This document shows positions 22,586-34,204 of a stretch of DNA of 64,000 bases, piece by piece. The stretch's first letter is position 1; every line of letters starts with the position of its first letter. Position numbers and translations under genes: made by a program. The notes below the pieces were generated by a model. The model was not told the DNA's origin and searched no databases. It saw nothing but the letters and a program-made list of their open reading frames with translations. This stretch comes from Enchytraeus crypticus (taxonomy: Eukaryota; Annelida; Clitellata; Enchytraeida; Enchytraeidae), in assembly GCA_905160935.1 (NCBI GenBank), contig CAJHZI010000435.1, positions 205,001-269,000 on the forward strand, given 5' to 3'.

Positions 22586-23521
22586 ACGTACAGCCAGTAG
22601 AATAGCCACACAAAGTAGTAAAAAGCTTAACAACATAGCTATCAATACACACGCCATTGCCAAATTGCTTTTCTTTCAAAATGACGTCCCCAACATCATC
22701 ACTGAATGAAGAAATGTAAGTTAAACTGTTACTATATTTAATGTGCATTTAGCATGAAAAGATTGAACTTTAACGCGTAATCTTTGTAACATTCACGCCA
22801 GACTGAAATTCAAACCTACAACTAATTGATCTGTTACGTAAAAGTAACCTGCAGCATTAGACACACTGCAACCTAATCTTTGCGTTATATAATCACTGTA
22901 AATGAACGTCACCATGTAAATTAGAGAGTTATCTAATAACTCACTTGTATCCAATAGCTTACATTACGAGAATCACAGACCTGCCTGCCGTCATGTAGTA
23001 ACTTTTATGCTATAATTTTAATTTTAAATGGCCGGAAAGGAACAAATTTTGATGTGTTTTGTTTGCTACAGCGTCATCGTTAGCCAATTCTTACATATCA
23101 CTATAAATTCCGGTGTAAATTACATGAGTACGTGCATAGGATATATAACTTTTTGAATCTGTTTAAAATTAACAGTTTGCATTTGCAGCAAAGTCCGTAA
23201 ATTAATCTAAACTACTTTTGTTAAGTAAAGTTTATTGAAAAACAACACAAATAAAAGAAGTATGAGACCAATGGATAGTCGCAATGAATTAACGAAGTAA
23301 ACTTCAAGATTATTCTTTGAACTTCCTAATAGACCCAAAATAATTTCATTCAAATATTGTGATAATCAACATTGTGCGTCATTTAAATAGAGAAAAGCAG
23401 ATAAGTAAGAACCAGTTTATAGATTGATTCACTTCCTCATGAAATCAAAACGCTATCAGCAAATCTTCAGTCAAGTTCGCTTCAGTATAGTGAGTACAAG
23501 TAAAATTAAGCCGCTATAATA

Positions 23522-23720
23522 CAATGTGAGCCGGTGGCTTGTTGGCCATTTGATCGACAGCGGATCAATACATGCAGGGTTCAAATCCAGTTCTCTCCTC
23601 GACACTCCCATGGTACTAAGCAGAAAATTCATATTAAGCTTGCCTTTAAATTTTTGCTTTGTCTTCAGCCAGGCACAGCATTACATAGCACTATTAGCAC
23701 GAAGCTAGGTGTAGAGTAAT
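23522..23720 (+). mobile_element. tRNA-derived SINE, family A copy 2
   Basis: GAGCCGGTGGCTTGTTGGCC heads the element and a perfect B box GGTTCAAATCC lies at 23578-23588, followed by AGTTCTCTCCTCGACAC. Then come AAGCTTGCCTTTAAATTT and TTGCTTTGTCTTCAGCC, matching the copy at 9408. Short open frames here are SINE sequence. Confidence 0.78.
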
Positions 23721-23754
23721 TGGAGTATATATAAACCCTTAAAAATCAGAGGAA

Positions 23755-23879
23755 GATCGAGGCCTGCGATACAGGATGATTTTATCTCTAATTCATGTGC
23801 TAATATGAAGAGAAAGGCAGAGAGTAGAACTCTACGGCTGAGCTATATCATGCCATGGACCTGCCTATAGGCAGTGCAC

Positions 23880-23942
<63 letters not shown>
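23755..23942 (+). mobile_element. LINE 3' end with pure GA tail
   Basis: The frame ends MKRKAESRTLRLSYIMPWTC, Leu, stop (TAG at 23869), then GCAGTGCACTA and directly 60 bp of (GA)n from 23881. This is the clearest case of the GA tail beginning about a dozen bases after the LINE stop codon. Confidence 0.8.
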
Positions 23943-23943
<1 letters not shown>

Positions 23944-24377
23944 ATCTGACAGCTAATACTGCGGCCTCTGTATTGGAAGGCGTCAATTCCTTCAATGCAA
24001 TCATTTCTATACACCCGGACATGGAACTCATCATAAAGTCTTTTGTGTTGATGCGGGGGTCAAACATTAATCTCAACGTTATTGAGAATATGCTAATTTA
24101 CTATCACGTCGAACCAACCATTCACACATCTGCAAGCAGGTGATAGGAGATTTCTCTAAGACTTAATTTTTATCAAATATATCTTCGATGGAACGTATAA
24201 AAGCCCGCGTGTGATCACGGGTTGATTAGCATCTTCATAGCATCAATGGAATAACGATTACTACTCACCTCTTAAGAGTTTGCTTGATTGCTTCACATTA
24301 ACACAACGATCTCGTAAAAATGTCAACAACACCATAGATAATTAAACCAGCATTACAAACCAGGCAGTATGGTAATT

Positions 24378-24378
24378 A

Positions 24379-24414
<36 letters not shown>

Positions 24415-24660
24415 ACTAGGATCAGCATATGTTTCTCTCTCTATCTATCTCTCTCTCTCTCTTCTCTCTCTGTCTCTCTCTCTCTACTAGGATCAGCATA
24501 TATCTCTCTTTCTATGTCTCTCTCTCTCTCTCTTCTCTCTCTGTCTCTCTCTCTACTAGGATCAGCATGTGTCTCTCTTTCTATGTCTCTCTCTCTCTTC
24601 TCTCTCTCTTTCTCTCTCTCTTTCTCGCTCTCTTTCTACTAGGATCAGCATATGTCTCTA
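24378..24660. repeat. ~75-bp compound CT repeat
   Basis: CTACTAGGATCAGCATATG followed by 45-65 bp of CT-rich DNA occurs four times (near 24414, 24485, 24552, 24637). Confidence 0.85.
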
Positions 24661-25299
24661 TATCTCTTGAGACGCTCAACGAGACGCGTGATCTCACAAA
24701 GCAATGCTTAAGAGATTTCATCTCCTACTATATTAAATCTCCGAGAAAGATTCTGCGCACTTCCCCCCCACACCCCCCTCCATTCCTGTCCCTCAAGACT
24801 AAATGAACAAAGAACTGGTGGAAGACATGAGGCACTGAGAGGACCATGGGACTGCTCCAGGACAAATACTTATCAGCGCTTTCACGATGACAGCAGAAGT
24901 TTTACAAGAACTGAAATAAGAAGAATCACGTTGACAGGATCTACTTCCTTCTAAGGTTTCTTTTGTTAAGAGGATTAGAATATCCGCGAGTGAATCCTAC
25001 AGTAGAATTCTTACGTGTCTCAATAAGGGAAGAGAAATAATTTATAAATATCAGAGTTTACAGACAGGCCTATTTCTTCAAGTTTCTCTCTCTCTCTCTC
25101 TTCTATATTAGAATTATTTTTCTGTTTCTCTCAATTTTCAAAAGAGTTGCTAGATATAAGCTACATATTCCTAGATAAATTTAAGCTTATCTACAGTCAA
25201 CACGCTCGATCTTTTAAATAACTGATTCCTAATCATCACACGTCAGCAAGTCTGAGAACAATTTAAATAGAAAAGTCTGACCTTTCAGGTAATTTTAAT

Positions 25300-25580
25300 G
25301 TTCCGTGATTGATTGACTGACTGCATGATTGATTAACTGACTGACTGACTGATTGATTTACTAACTGAGTTACTTAATGGCTGACTGAATGATAGAGCAT
25401 CTATCTATCGATCGATCTATTGATTAATTGAATGATCAATTGATTGATTTAGTTATATATTAATCGATCGATTTTTATCGATCGATTGATTTATTAATTG
25501 ACTGATTGATCGATTAATTTATTGATTGATTGACTTATTGACTGACTGACTATCAGCCTGACAGTCAGACTAACTTATTG
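25300..25580. repeat. GATT/GACT/ATCG tracts next to the Ig1 donor
   Basis: Loose GATTGATT, GACTGACT and ATCGATCGAT tracts run to within a few bases of the donor at 25586. Confidence 0.85.
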
Positions 25581-25586
25581 ACTTAC

Positions 25587-25919
25587 CGGCTATATCTAGC
25601 TTGGCCGCCCTGCTGACGACACTGACGCCTGTCTGAGGGTTGGTGGCGTTGCAGTAGTACTCGCCGACGTCTTGTTTGTTGTTCTTGTTGTTGACCCTGA
25701 GGAAGAAGAGCTGACCGCTGGGCAACAGCATTCTGTGTGAGGCAGGGTTCTCATTGGCTGTCACCACGGGCTGCCCCTCCCTGTACCACGTGATCAGCGG
25801 GGTGGGGTCACCGTCAGCCTTGCAGTTGAGCGTGGCGGGCTCAGTCCTCGACACGTACGTGTCCTCAGGGTGCTCCAGTATCCTCGGATTAGCTCCTCCC
25901 ACTGCTCCAGACTGCGGCT
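25587..25919 (-). CDS. robo: Robo exon: Ig1 domain
   Basis: This 333-bp exon encodes Ig1, the main Slit-binding domain of Robo receptors. The frame reads PRILEHPEDTYVSRTEP, then the opening cysteine in ATLNCKADGDPTP, the tryptophan in LITWYREGQPVV, the strongly diagnostic SHRMLLPSGQLFFLRV and the closing cysteine in GEYYCNATNPQTG, ending AAKLDIAG. The SHRMLLPSG-LFFLR run is almost the same as in human ROBO1. The acceptor is TATCTAGCAG ending at 25920 and the donor is G|GTAAGT after 25587, both phase 1. An open frame continues a little upstream into the intron, which is why I set the start by phase. No stop or frameshift is seen. Confidence 0.96.
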
Positions 25920-26159
25920 CTGCTAGATAACATCGTGAATGGTATGGGTAAAAAAGGTAAATAAGCATTATATAAAAATGATTAACTATGTTGATATCTA
26001 TTAGCCTATTAATGTAAGCAAATACCTAAAGAGTTAAGGTGATTGCTTTATATCATTCTTTTATATTCTGTATCTTCTTTTTTCTATCAAAGAATCTAAC
26101 TCTTAACTGTCGTAAGTATTCTAGCGCTTTACACGTTTTTATAATATTGAAATTGTATG

Positions 26160-26340
26160 TGTAGATTAAGTGCAGGACCGGTATGTATGTAGGGTTCGGT
26201 TAGCAGTTGACAATTTGAGAGTTCCGTTCGGTTCGTTGAAAATGAAAGTTCGGTTCGGTTCGGGTTCGGTTCGAACAAGGGTTCGGGTTCGGCTTGCTTG
26301 CCAACTCGCAAGAGTTCGATTCGAGTTCGAAATGGTTTGG
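26160..26340. repeat. (GGTTC)n-type repeat, locus 1
   Basis: GTTCGGTTCGGGTTCGGTTC-like sequence with unique insertions. The unit varies between TTCGG and TTCGGG. Confidence 0.8.
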
Positions 26341-27389
26341 TTTGGATAATGTTGCAATTGTTTAACTTTAATTATAATAATCATGGTTATGACAAACATG
26401 TTTAAATGGTTTATATACTTAAAATCCATGAAGTCATAATAGCTGCCACATTTTTTCACCTGGGTAAATATATGACAATGCAAAAAGGATAGAAGTGGTA
26501 TTTATTCCTGTACATTTCTTAAAATACTGTAAGTTAACCAACAAATGTTAATATATAGATATTTAGCTTTATTATTGCATCTTAAATATTCTCCTTGATT
26601 ATAACGAGCAAATAGAATGCTTGATCAATTTTTAAATTTTGTTTGTCACTAGAGGCCTATATATTACATACGTTTATAATTAAGTGGAAATGTCTTGGCT
26701 AAAATTTGATCCAATATTTCAGAGACAAAATGCAATTTAGTAACATAAAAATGTCAAATAAAGATGATTTGGTAAACACGTGTACTTCAATAGAAAAATG
26801 ATCATAATATACACCGTTTGCTCTCAACTGACCAGTAATAAGCTTCATAATTTACCTTAGGGTTTCAAATTTGAAACTCTCAGATCAATTATGAAGTTAC
26901 GAAAATAGTTATGAAATTATTGCATTGCTATGGTGCAAAATTATTTACTCCAGATAGTCTTAACTCATATAGAATGTCATATATATTTATTTGTAAATCT
27001 GGCTACAAAAATATTATGGTAGCACACTAAAATTTAAAAAAATTTATAATTTGAATTTAACAAGAACAAATCCACCTAGATTGAGTCAAGCATTTTCAGA
27101 TTTTTATGGAATACTCTCATCACTTTTGTCTCTTTAATGTTAATCTTACTTCCATATATCAATGTCGTATCATTCAGACTATCCATTATCTTCTGTAGGC
27201 CCGTCTCGCTTCCCGATACCATTCCTTTTTACCGCTACCATTTTAAAATTTGTGTCGGAACCAGCCTTACCTGAATATATGCTGTTAGATACTGTAAGAC
27301 ATGTAAATGCAAAATCTAATATATATTTGTATTGTTCTTACTATCTTTATTTAATGTCAGGCTGGTGAAGAAAAAAGGAACTACAAGAG

Positions 27390-27592
27390 TTTGGTTCAGT
27401 TTCGGTTTGGACGAAGTCTGGGTTCGGTTCGGGTTTGGCGAGAGTCTGGGTTCGGGTTCGGTTCGGTTCAGCTAGAGTCTGGGTTCGGGTTCGGTTCGGG
27501 TTCGGTCAGAGTCTGGGTTCGAGTTCAGTTCGGTTCGGTCAAAATTCAAGATTTTAGGATTCGATTCGGTTCGGGTTCGGTTCGATTCCCAT
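27390..27592. repeat. (GGTTC)n-type repeat, locus 2
   Basis: Same units and same strand as 26160-26340, with a higher-order motif AGAGTCTGGGTTCGGGTTCG about every 40 bp. Confidence 0.85.
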
Positions 27593-28267
27593 ATCTAATA
27601 TAAGGATATTTGTATCGTGTTAAAAATGCATATCAACAAAACCTATTAATGAAATTTCACAGACATATAAGTTGAAACAACAAGTTAAACTCCAACTATA
27701 TTCAATTCTACATTCAATTCTATATTCAATTCTAATATAGAAGATAAAGGTGTCCTGAGATTGTGATTAATTATAGCGTATAATACTTTTATCGCCACGT
27801 TTCACTACAACTGCATTTGTAATTTTTTGTGTAATCATCCACAATTCGCTTTTTTGATATCTCCTAATTCTATTTACGTCTTCCCAGTTCGTGTCTCAAA
27901 GTGAAGCGACAAAATAATCTCTAATTTATTCTTTAATATTTTAAGCTGAAACGGGAGAAATGATTTTAATAGGTTGTTCTTATCTCAGCCGTCCATCGTT
28001 GAGCCGGATGTTGTTGTTGGGGATAAGTGAACATGTGTGACGTGTTCTTAATGTCATCAGTGGCGACAGCTCTCACAGCAGATAGTGGAAATGAGATAGT
28101 CTACAAAGGTCAGAGATTTTAAAGACAGTGGCACATATGTAAAGATTCTGGTCTTGTTAACCTCACTGATAAATATCTGTAAGCACTTGATCGGAGGAAC
28201 TTCTGTTTCCCATTCCCACCATTATCTAATATAAATTTATCTTCTATTTATTGATCTTCAACATCGA

Positions 28268-28345
28268 TAAAGTGAAGTTTAACGTCTGTTTCTATGTCGC
28301 AAGGGTACTGTCAGAACGGTGCAGCTGGGATTAGTACTCAGCTGC
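28268..28345 (-). mobile_element. SINE copy (shared-body family)
   Basis: The minus strand reads CCGTTCTGACAGTACCCTTG, CGACATAGAAACAGACGTTA, AACTTC, comparable with 51845-51960. Confidence 0.5.
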
Positions 28346-28394
28346 GTTTAACTTCGACTGGGCACTTTACGTGGTATTTAGTACCTGAGTTACT

Positions 28395-28545
28395 AAGCTA
28401 AACAAATGAGCTAAACATCTGTGCACTGACTGTCCACTAACAAATGAGCTGTGCATCTAAACTTCTAAACATCTAAACTTCTGTGCACTAACTGTACACT
28501 AACAAATGAGCTGTACATCTAACTGTGCACTAACTTCACGTATTG
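28395..28545. repeat. Degenerate repeat of AAATGAGCTGTGCATCTAA
   Basis: AACAAATGAGCTGTGCATCT, CTGTGCACTAACTGTACACT occur about three times in changing order. Confidence 0.7.
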
Positions 28546-28984
28546 CCGCTAAAGCTCAGTCCTGGCTCGAGAACATAGCAGTGAATTGAGTACTGGCACT
28601 GGGTTTTAACCCTGTACCTGGTGATTTGAGGACAGAGAGTTTGCCGACATGTCACCGTTTTACCCCAGTTAAAGTCATTGTAGGGCAAAATTTTTATCAC
28701 AATAGTTTAATAAATAAATTATTTAGTGATTTGTCACTAGTGACTGATGCATCTAAAGGTACTTTGTACTCTACAACTAAGAAACTTCCGTTTCATAAAG
28801 CACTTCTTTATAAATCATTTCAAATAAACAATCACAACTCAGTAGTATCTGCATAGTTAATGCGTAGTCAACAATCCATAGTCAATAAATAGTAAACAAT
28901 CACAACTCAATATTGTATTGTCAGTAATCACAGCTCAAGACTGCATAGTCGGTAACTCATTTGGATTTAATGTACTAGACAGCG

Positions 28985-29205
28985 AATGTCCTGATTGATT
29001 CTTCCTGAAGAATATTAATGACAGACGAAACCGGCGTTAAACCCGTTGAAATATCCATTAAGGCCTATAGAAGCGCGTGTTTACAGGGCTTATAGAGGCG
29101 TGTTTACAGGGCCTATAGAAGCGTGTGTTTACAGGGCCTATAGAAGCGTGTGTTTACAGGGGCTAAAGAGACGCGTGTTTACAGGGCCTATAGAGGTGCG
29201 ATAAA
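28985..29205 (+). repeat. SINE-like start then 26-bp minisatellite
   Basis: AGACGAAACCGGCGTTAAAC at 29022-29041 resembles the shared SINE body. It is followed by five or six copies of ACAGGGCCTATAGAAGCGTG plus TGTTT. Confidence 0.65.
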
Positions 29206-29635
29206 CAGAAGCTGGTGATGTTGAGACTTTTCAGGGCCGGATGCTGACACAAAGATGCTTGAACATGGAGCAAGGATTTATTAATGATCGCTCCGCCGAA
29301 CTCTTTGTTCCTACAACAATGGAAGAGATCCGTGGTCATAGGACAAAGACTCTATGATCCGGAGATACTGGATCAGTCATGTGAGCGGATAGAGACACGG
29401 ACAGTCAGTCCAGTGGTTTATAGAAAAATCTCAATCAGCGGAAATCCGACTGTTCTTACTACTTCATTAGACCTTTGCAGTAAATGGGCTCTCGAATTGC
29501 CAACTATATATTATAGTGAAAGTCTAAATTTGATATGAAATAAGAAGTGCAAGGATTCTAACACCACAGTTTCGCACAACAATAAAAATAAGGAAACTAT
29601 TGTAGCAAAATATTAATATCGAAGAGATTTCAGCT

Positions 29636-29698
29636 TCTCTCTTTATTTTTTTCTCTCTCTCTCTGTCTATGACTCTGTCTCTCTCTCTCTCTCTCTTT
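29636..29698. repeat. CT microsatellite
   Basis: (CT)n with a GTCTATGACTCTGT interruption. Confidence 0.9.
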
Positions 29699-29737
29699 AA
29701 TGTTCTACCAAATGCTAGGTCCAAAGAACATACCCTT

Positions 29738-29855
29738 CATCACATTCTGCTTTCACGTTCCATAAAGAGCACTCATTCGCTTCTCGAGTGCTGACTCCCT
29801 TCATCAAGGCTATGCTTTCTAAACATCTTATTTATCCTATACAGGTTGGGATTCT
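29738..29855 (+). repeat. Dispersed repeat B, copy 1
   Basis: CATTCTGCTTTCACGTTCCA, TAAAGAGCACTCATTCGCTT, CAAGGCTATGC and CCTATACAGGTTGGG correspond in order to 45482-45590. Confidence 0.65.
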
Positions 29856-30005
29856 TTGGGAAGAACGTGTTAGATGGAACAGGTTGGGAACAACGTGTTA
29901 GATGGAACAGGTTGGGAACATCGTATTAGATGGAACAGGTTGGGAACAACGTGTTAGATGGAACAGGTTGGGAACAACGTGCTAGATGGAACAGGTTAGG
30001 AACAA
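29856..30005. repeat. 28-bp minisatellite
   Basis: GGTTGGGAACAACGTGTTAG plus ATGGAACA is repeated five times. It begins at the end of dispersed repeat B, whose last bases AGGTTGGG match the unit start. Confidence 0.85.
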
Positions 30006-30144
30006 CGCGCAAGTTGGTTAAATGGTTTAGTAAACGCTGTTTATATCGTAAACAATTGATAAGAGAAATGTTAAACAGAATCGTCGATACAGCGAGTGCG
30101 AGATAAAGCGCATTAGGGCATTCCATTGCACTGATATAAACGTG

Positions 30145-30196
30145 AGAGAGAGAGAGAGAGATAGAAAGAGAGATAGAGAGAGAGGAGAGAGAGAAA
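30145..30196. repeat. GA microsatellite
   Basis: Imperfect GA preceded by CCATTGCACTGATATAAACG, which may be a worn LINE end (compare GGCAATGCACTA). Confidence 0.6.
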
Positions 30197-30494
30197 ATAG
30201 TTTAGTAATCCATAACGAGAACATAACGTAGATGAGAATGGACTCCTCGTCAATTGCTTGTCAGTCTTAAAAGTTGTAAACTGATATATTTCGGATCTGC
30301 TTGAAACACTAGAGATAAATATTTTGATTGAAAGAAGGTTAAAATCCAAACAACAGCGTGGTTGACCAAAGACTCATTAGTTAAGGCACACATTTTATTG
30401 ATTGACTTTCTCCTGAGGCAGAATACATCTATACAATTTGTGCCCTGGACCTATCACACGTCTACTTATATAGAAGAGATCGATAATGAGAATG

Positions 30495-30935
30495 GTCGCT
30501 TTTAAGGAAGGTCATTTTAATGATGGTCGTTCTAAGGATGATCGTTTTTAAGGAAGGTCGTTCTAATGATGGTCGTTCTAAGGATGGTCGTTCTATGGAT
30601 GGTCGTTCTAAGGATGGTCGTTCTATGGATGTTCGTTCTAAGGATGGTCGTTCTAAGGATGGTCGTTCTAAGGAATGGTCGTTCTAATGAATGTTTGTTT
30701 TAAGAATGGTCGTTCTAAGGATGGTCGTTCTAAGGAATGGTCGTTCTAATTATGGTCGTTCTAAGGATGGTCGTTCTAATGATGGTCGTTCTAATGATGG
30801 TCGTTCTAAGGAATGGTAGTTTTAATAAATGTTCGTTCTAATGATGGTCGTTTTCTGGATGATCGTTCTATTAATGGTCGTTCTAATGATGGTCGTTCTA
30901 TGGATGGTCGTTCTAAGTATGGTCGTTAGAATATA
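30495..30935. repeat. 15-bp minisatellite, about 28 copies
   Basis: GGATGGTCGTTCTAA with ATGATGGTCGTTCTA and AGGAATGGTCGTT variants fills 440 bp. Confidence 0.92.
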
Positions 30936-30959
30936 TTTGACTTCAAAACGCGTTTGTTG

Positions 30960-31031
30960 TAAAGAGGAAAACAGAGAAAAGTGGTAAATGGAGAAGTTCT
31001 ATGAATGCCTAGGACCTACCGCTAAGCGTAT

Positions 31032-31094
<63 letters not shown>

Positions 31095-31138
31095 AAGAGA
31101 GAGAGAGAGAAGGAGAGAAAGAGAGAGAGAGATAGAGC
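30960..31138 (+). mobile_element. LINE 3' end with GA tail
   Basis: TGGAGAAGTTCTATGAATGC, CTAGGACCTACCGCTAAGCG, TATACTGAGAGAGAG follows TGGAGGCGTTATATGCCATG, GACCTGCCAGTAGGCAGTGC with small changes, then about 100 bp of GA. Confidence 0.65.
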
Positions 31139-32019
31139 AGTACTGAGTGTTCATTGAAGGTTTTGGACAAAAAATAATCATCCCTTAGAACACGCAGCGA
31201 CTTTAAATCGACGCCAAACTTTAGCCTCTCACACTCCTAGAGTGTTATTAATTTAAATGATCGTAGTAACGGCTCGGAGACTTTGAACTCTGATTGCTGC
31301 TCATCACAGTACAACACGCGAAACTTAGATCACCTAGGCTTCGGAAAAAGTAAATTGTGAATTTAAATGGAAAGCAATGCTTTTAACATTTGAGGGTGTG
31401 TTGTAAATATACATACGGCATACATGAAAACTTAATGTGCCCAATATAATTAATTTTTAATATATTATTTGAAATGTGAATCTTTTTACATACACTCTTT
31501 AGCCTTAGTTTACATTTTTCTCAGCTCGGTTCTCAGTTGGTCTATCTATCAGCAGTCTATAATAACAGAGTTGAATGTCGACAGCTCTAGGTTGTACTAC
31601 ACTGGATGTGTTTAAGGTTAACAAAGGCAAGACCGGGGAAACCGTCAATTATCTTCATCAACAGCAAAACGGTTGTAAACCATCCAGACAGTTTACATAT
31701 GCGGGTCTGTTCCCCAAAGCTTTCGACCCTGTCGATCACTTGTCTCTCTGCTCATTGTGTCTTGTCCTCACTTGCCAACTCTCATTAACTCGATCAATTA
31801 CTCGACGATAAAACTGCTAAACGCCAAGCTGGTCTGTAATTAGTGTAACATAGTCAGTTGTTATATACACCAGGGTGGTATCATTCATTCATTTCAGTAT
31901 CATTTAAAAGAAATTATTCGTGATTTCATGTGTATTCAGCCTTAAGATTCGACTATTTTTCTATTAAAAAGCATCTTCAAAAGCGCGAATTCATCTTCAA
32001 AGAGGGAATGTATAAAAAG

Positions 32020-32370
32020 GATTCAGAAGTACTAATTTATGTTAAATGATTCAGTAATGCTAATTTATGTGAAATGATTCAGAAGTGCCCATGTTTGTGA
32101 AATGACTCAGAAGTGCGGGTTTATGTGAGATAATTCAGAAGTGCGAATGTGAAATAATTACTATAAAAATAATAGACTATGTGAAATAATTCATAAGGGC
32201 AGATTTATGCGAAATGATTCAAAATTGCGATTTTAGCCTATTAATAACCTAATAATAGCCTAAAAGTTATTCAAAAATGCTGATTTATGTGAAATGATTG
32301 CCAAAATGCTGATTTGTGTGAAATGATTGCCAAAATGCTGATTTATGTGAAATGATTGCCAAAATGTTAA
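32020..32370. repeat. ~28-bp degenerate repeat
   Basis: GTGAAATGATTCAGAAGTGC, GAATTTAT variants, later GTGAAATGATTGCCAAAATG, CTGATTTAT. About ten copies drifting along the array. Confidence 0.8.
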
Positions 32371-32937
32371 TAGAACACGAAATTAGTGAAACAATAAATG
32401 TAACAATTTGTGGGAATGGCTCGGATTGCCCGGTGCTCTATGAGAAAGCACTGAGAAACGGCAAGTCCAAGGAATATATTTACAGTCAGAGTATCAAGTG
32501 TATTTAAAACACTGCTGTAGTCATTAAATAGCACACCATTGATCTGAAGGTTGATGTCACAATAAATACAAAACTTGGATTGCATCAGTTGAGCAGAATT
32601 GATATTTAACATCATGTCTTGATATTTAATCCTCTCCGACGATTGAAGTAATTTATTTGATTTTAATTAGTTGTAATTTTCTATTTATTCTTAATTGAAG
32701 AATTATTTTGATTTAACAGAGTATATATTAATAGATAAATCAGAAGAATAATTATGAGATAAATCAGATAAGTAATTATCAGATAAACCAGATAGACTTT
32801 CATCAGAAGCTGTTCAGTGTTTATATACTGCAGTGAATTAGACTTACAACCATACCAAAGATTCCCCACACAGGATGATGAAATACCTTAGAACACTGGA
32901 AGCTTTTGAGAGAACAAAGAGATAAAGAAATAGATTG

Positions 32938-33215
32938 ATATAGAGAGAGAGAGACAGAGAGACAGAGAGAGAGAGAGAGACAGATTGAGACAGAGAGACA
33001 GACAGAGAGACAGAAAGAGACAGAGAATGGGGGACGAGAGAGAATAGGAGAGAGAAAGGAGAGTGATGCTAAAAGAGCGTAAATGGTTGTTCAATGAGAC
33101 AGGTAAGAGAGAGAGAGAAAGAGAGAGAGACAAGAGAGATAGAGACAGAGAGAGTGAGACAGAGAGAGAGATACAGAGAGAGAGAGACAGAGAGAGACAG
33201 AGAGAGAGAGATAGG
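32938..33215. repeat. GA/GACA microsatellite
   Basis: GAGAGACAGAGA tracts flank a short unique piece at 33030-33105. Confidence 0.92.
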
Positions 33216-33394
33216 ATGAATGAGCGAGTATTAGATTTGATAGCCTGTCAAGTGAAAGATAAAGCTTACATTGGAGCAGATATCTTAGTACAGTCTGTAC
33301 TGTCTGCAGTATGAGCCATCATTACTCAGTATCATCGTGTAAAAACAAGCACATCTCGTCCGGTCTGTTTAAAGTAAGATAACGAAATAGCCAA

Positions 33395-33545
33395 ACTAGA
33401 CACCCCATCACACCCCATCCCACCCAGTGAAGACACCTCATCCCACCCAGTGAAGACACCCCATCCCACCCAGTGAAGACACCCATCCCACCCAGTGAAG
33501 ACACCCCATCACACCCAAGCATGATACCCCATCCACCCAGCCAAT
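33395..33545. repeat. 23-bp minisatellite
   Basis: CCCATCCCACCCAGTGAAGA plus CAC, about six copies. Confidence 0.88.
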
Positions 33546-33759
33546 ATACCAATATCTGCCACATTGCGGACTTTAGTAGTCGTTACATTTAATACTATGA
33601 ACCTAAATTTTTGGATCATCAAGGTAATCTCTGGAGTCCTCTTTAAGGAGTGTGAGAGGAGCACTGAGTAAGAATCTGTATCTTGGACATGTATCATGGC
33701 TGAACGCTTGAAGAGAGTGTGCTGCAGAAGTGTTCAGAATGCGATGTTGAGAAATAATT

Positions 33760-34092
33760 TGTCTAGGTCTGCTGCCTAGTGTCTGCTGCGTAGTGTCTGC
33801 TGCCTAATGTCTGCTGTGTATTGTCTGCTGCCTATTATCTGCTGCCTAGTGTCTGCTGTCTAGTGTCTGCTGCCTAATGTCTTCTGCCTAGTGTCTGCTT
33901 CCTAGTGTCTGCTGCCTATTATCTACTGCCTAGCTCTAGTGTCTACTGCCTAGTGTCTGCTGCCTAATATCTACTGCCTAGAGTCTGTTGCCTAGGTCTG
34001 CTGCCTAATGTATGCTGCCTAGTGTCTGCTGCCTAGGCCCTAGTGTCTGCTGCCTAATGTCTGCTGTCATATGCCAGCTGCCTGCTGCCTAG
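33760..34092. repeat. 14-bp minisatellite
   Basis: GTGTCTGCTGCCTA and variants (TTATCTGCTGCCTA, ATGTCTGCTGTCTA), about 22 copies. Confidence 0.9.
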
Positions 34093-34204
34093 TGATTGTG
34101 TCCTCTATTGGTTACCTAGTGATTGAATCAATTATTGATCGATTGAGTTTATTGAATTCTACTATTTAAAAAATATGAATCTTACACTATTAATTGACAG
34201 AATA

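Larger units (their letters stand above)
5909..25586. other. 19.7-kb intron between Ig1 and Ig2 exons
   Basis: No further Robo exon is needed: the Ig1 and Ig2 exons join phase 1 to phase 1. The mobile elements and repeats inside are listed separately. Stretches over 300 bp in which I see nothing are 5915-6840, 8630-9400, 9740-10480, 11840-12530, 13190-14130, 15560-16110, 16620-17030, 17230-17620, 18050-18570, 19070-20220, 20470-20930, 22590-23510, 23945-24370 and 24670-25290, apart from short CT or AT runs. Confidence 0.8.

Noticed and set aside
26160-27592. Interstitial telomere repeat
   Set aside because: The unit is GGTTC/GGGTTC with C, not TTAGGG, TTAGG or a known variant.
29284-29538. 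84-codon open frame
   Set aside because: No recognisable domain, no splice context and ordinary length for chance; noted only as unrecognised.
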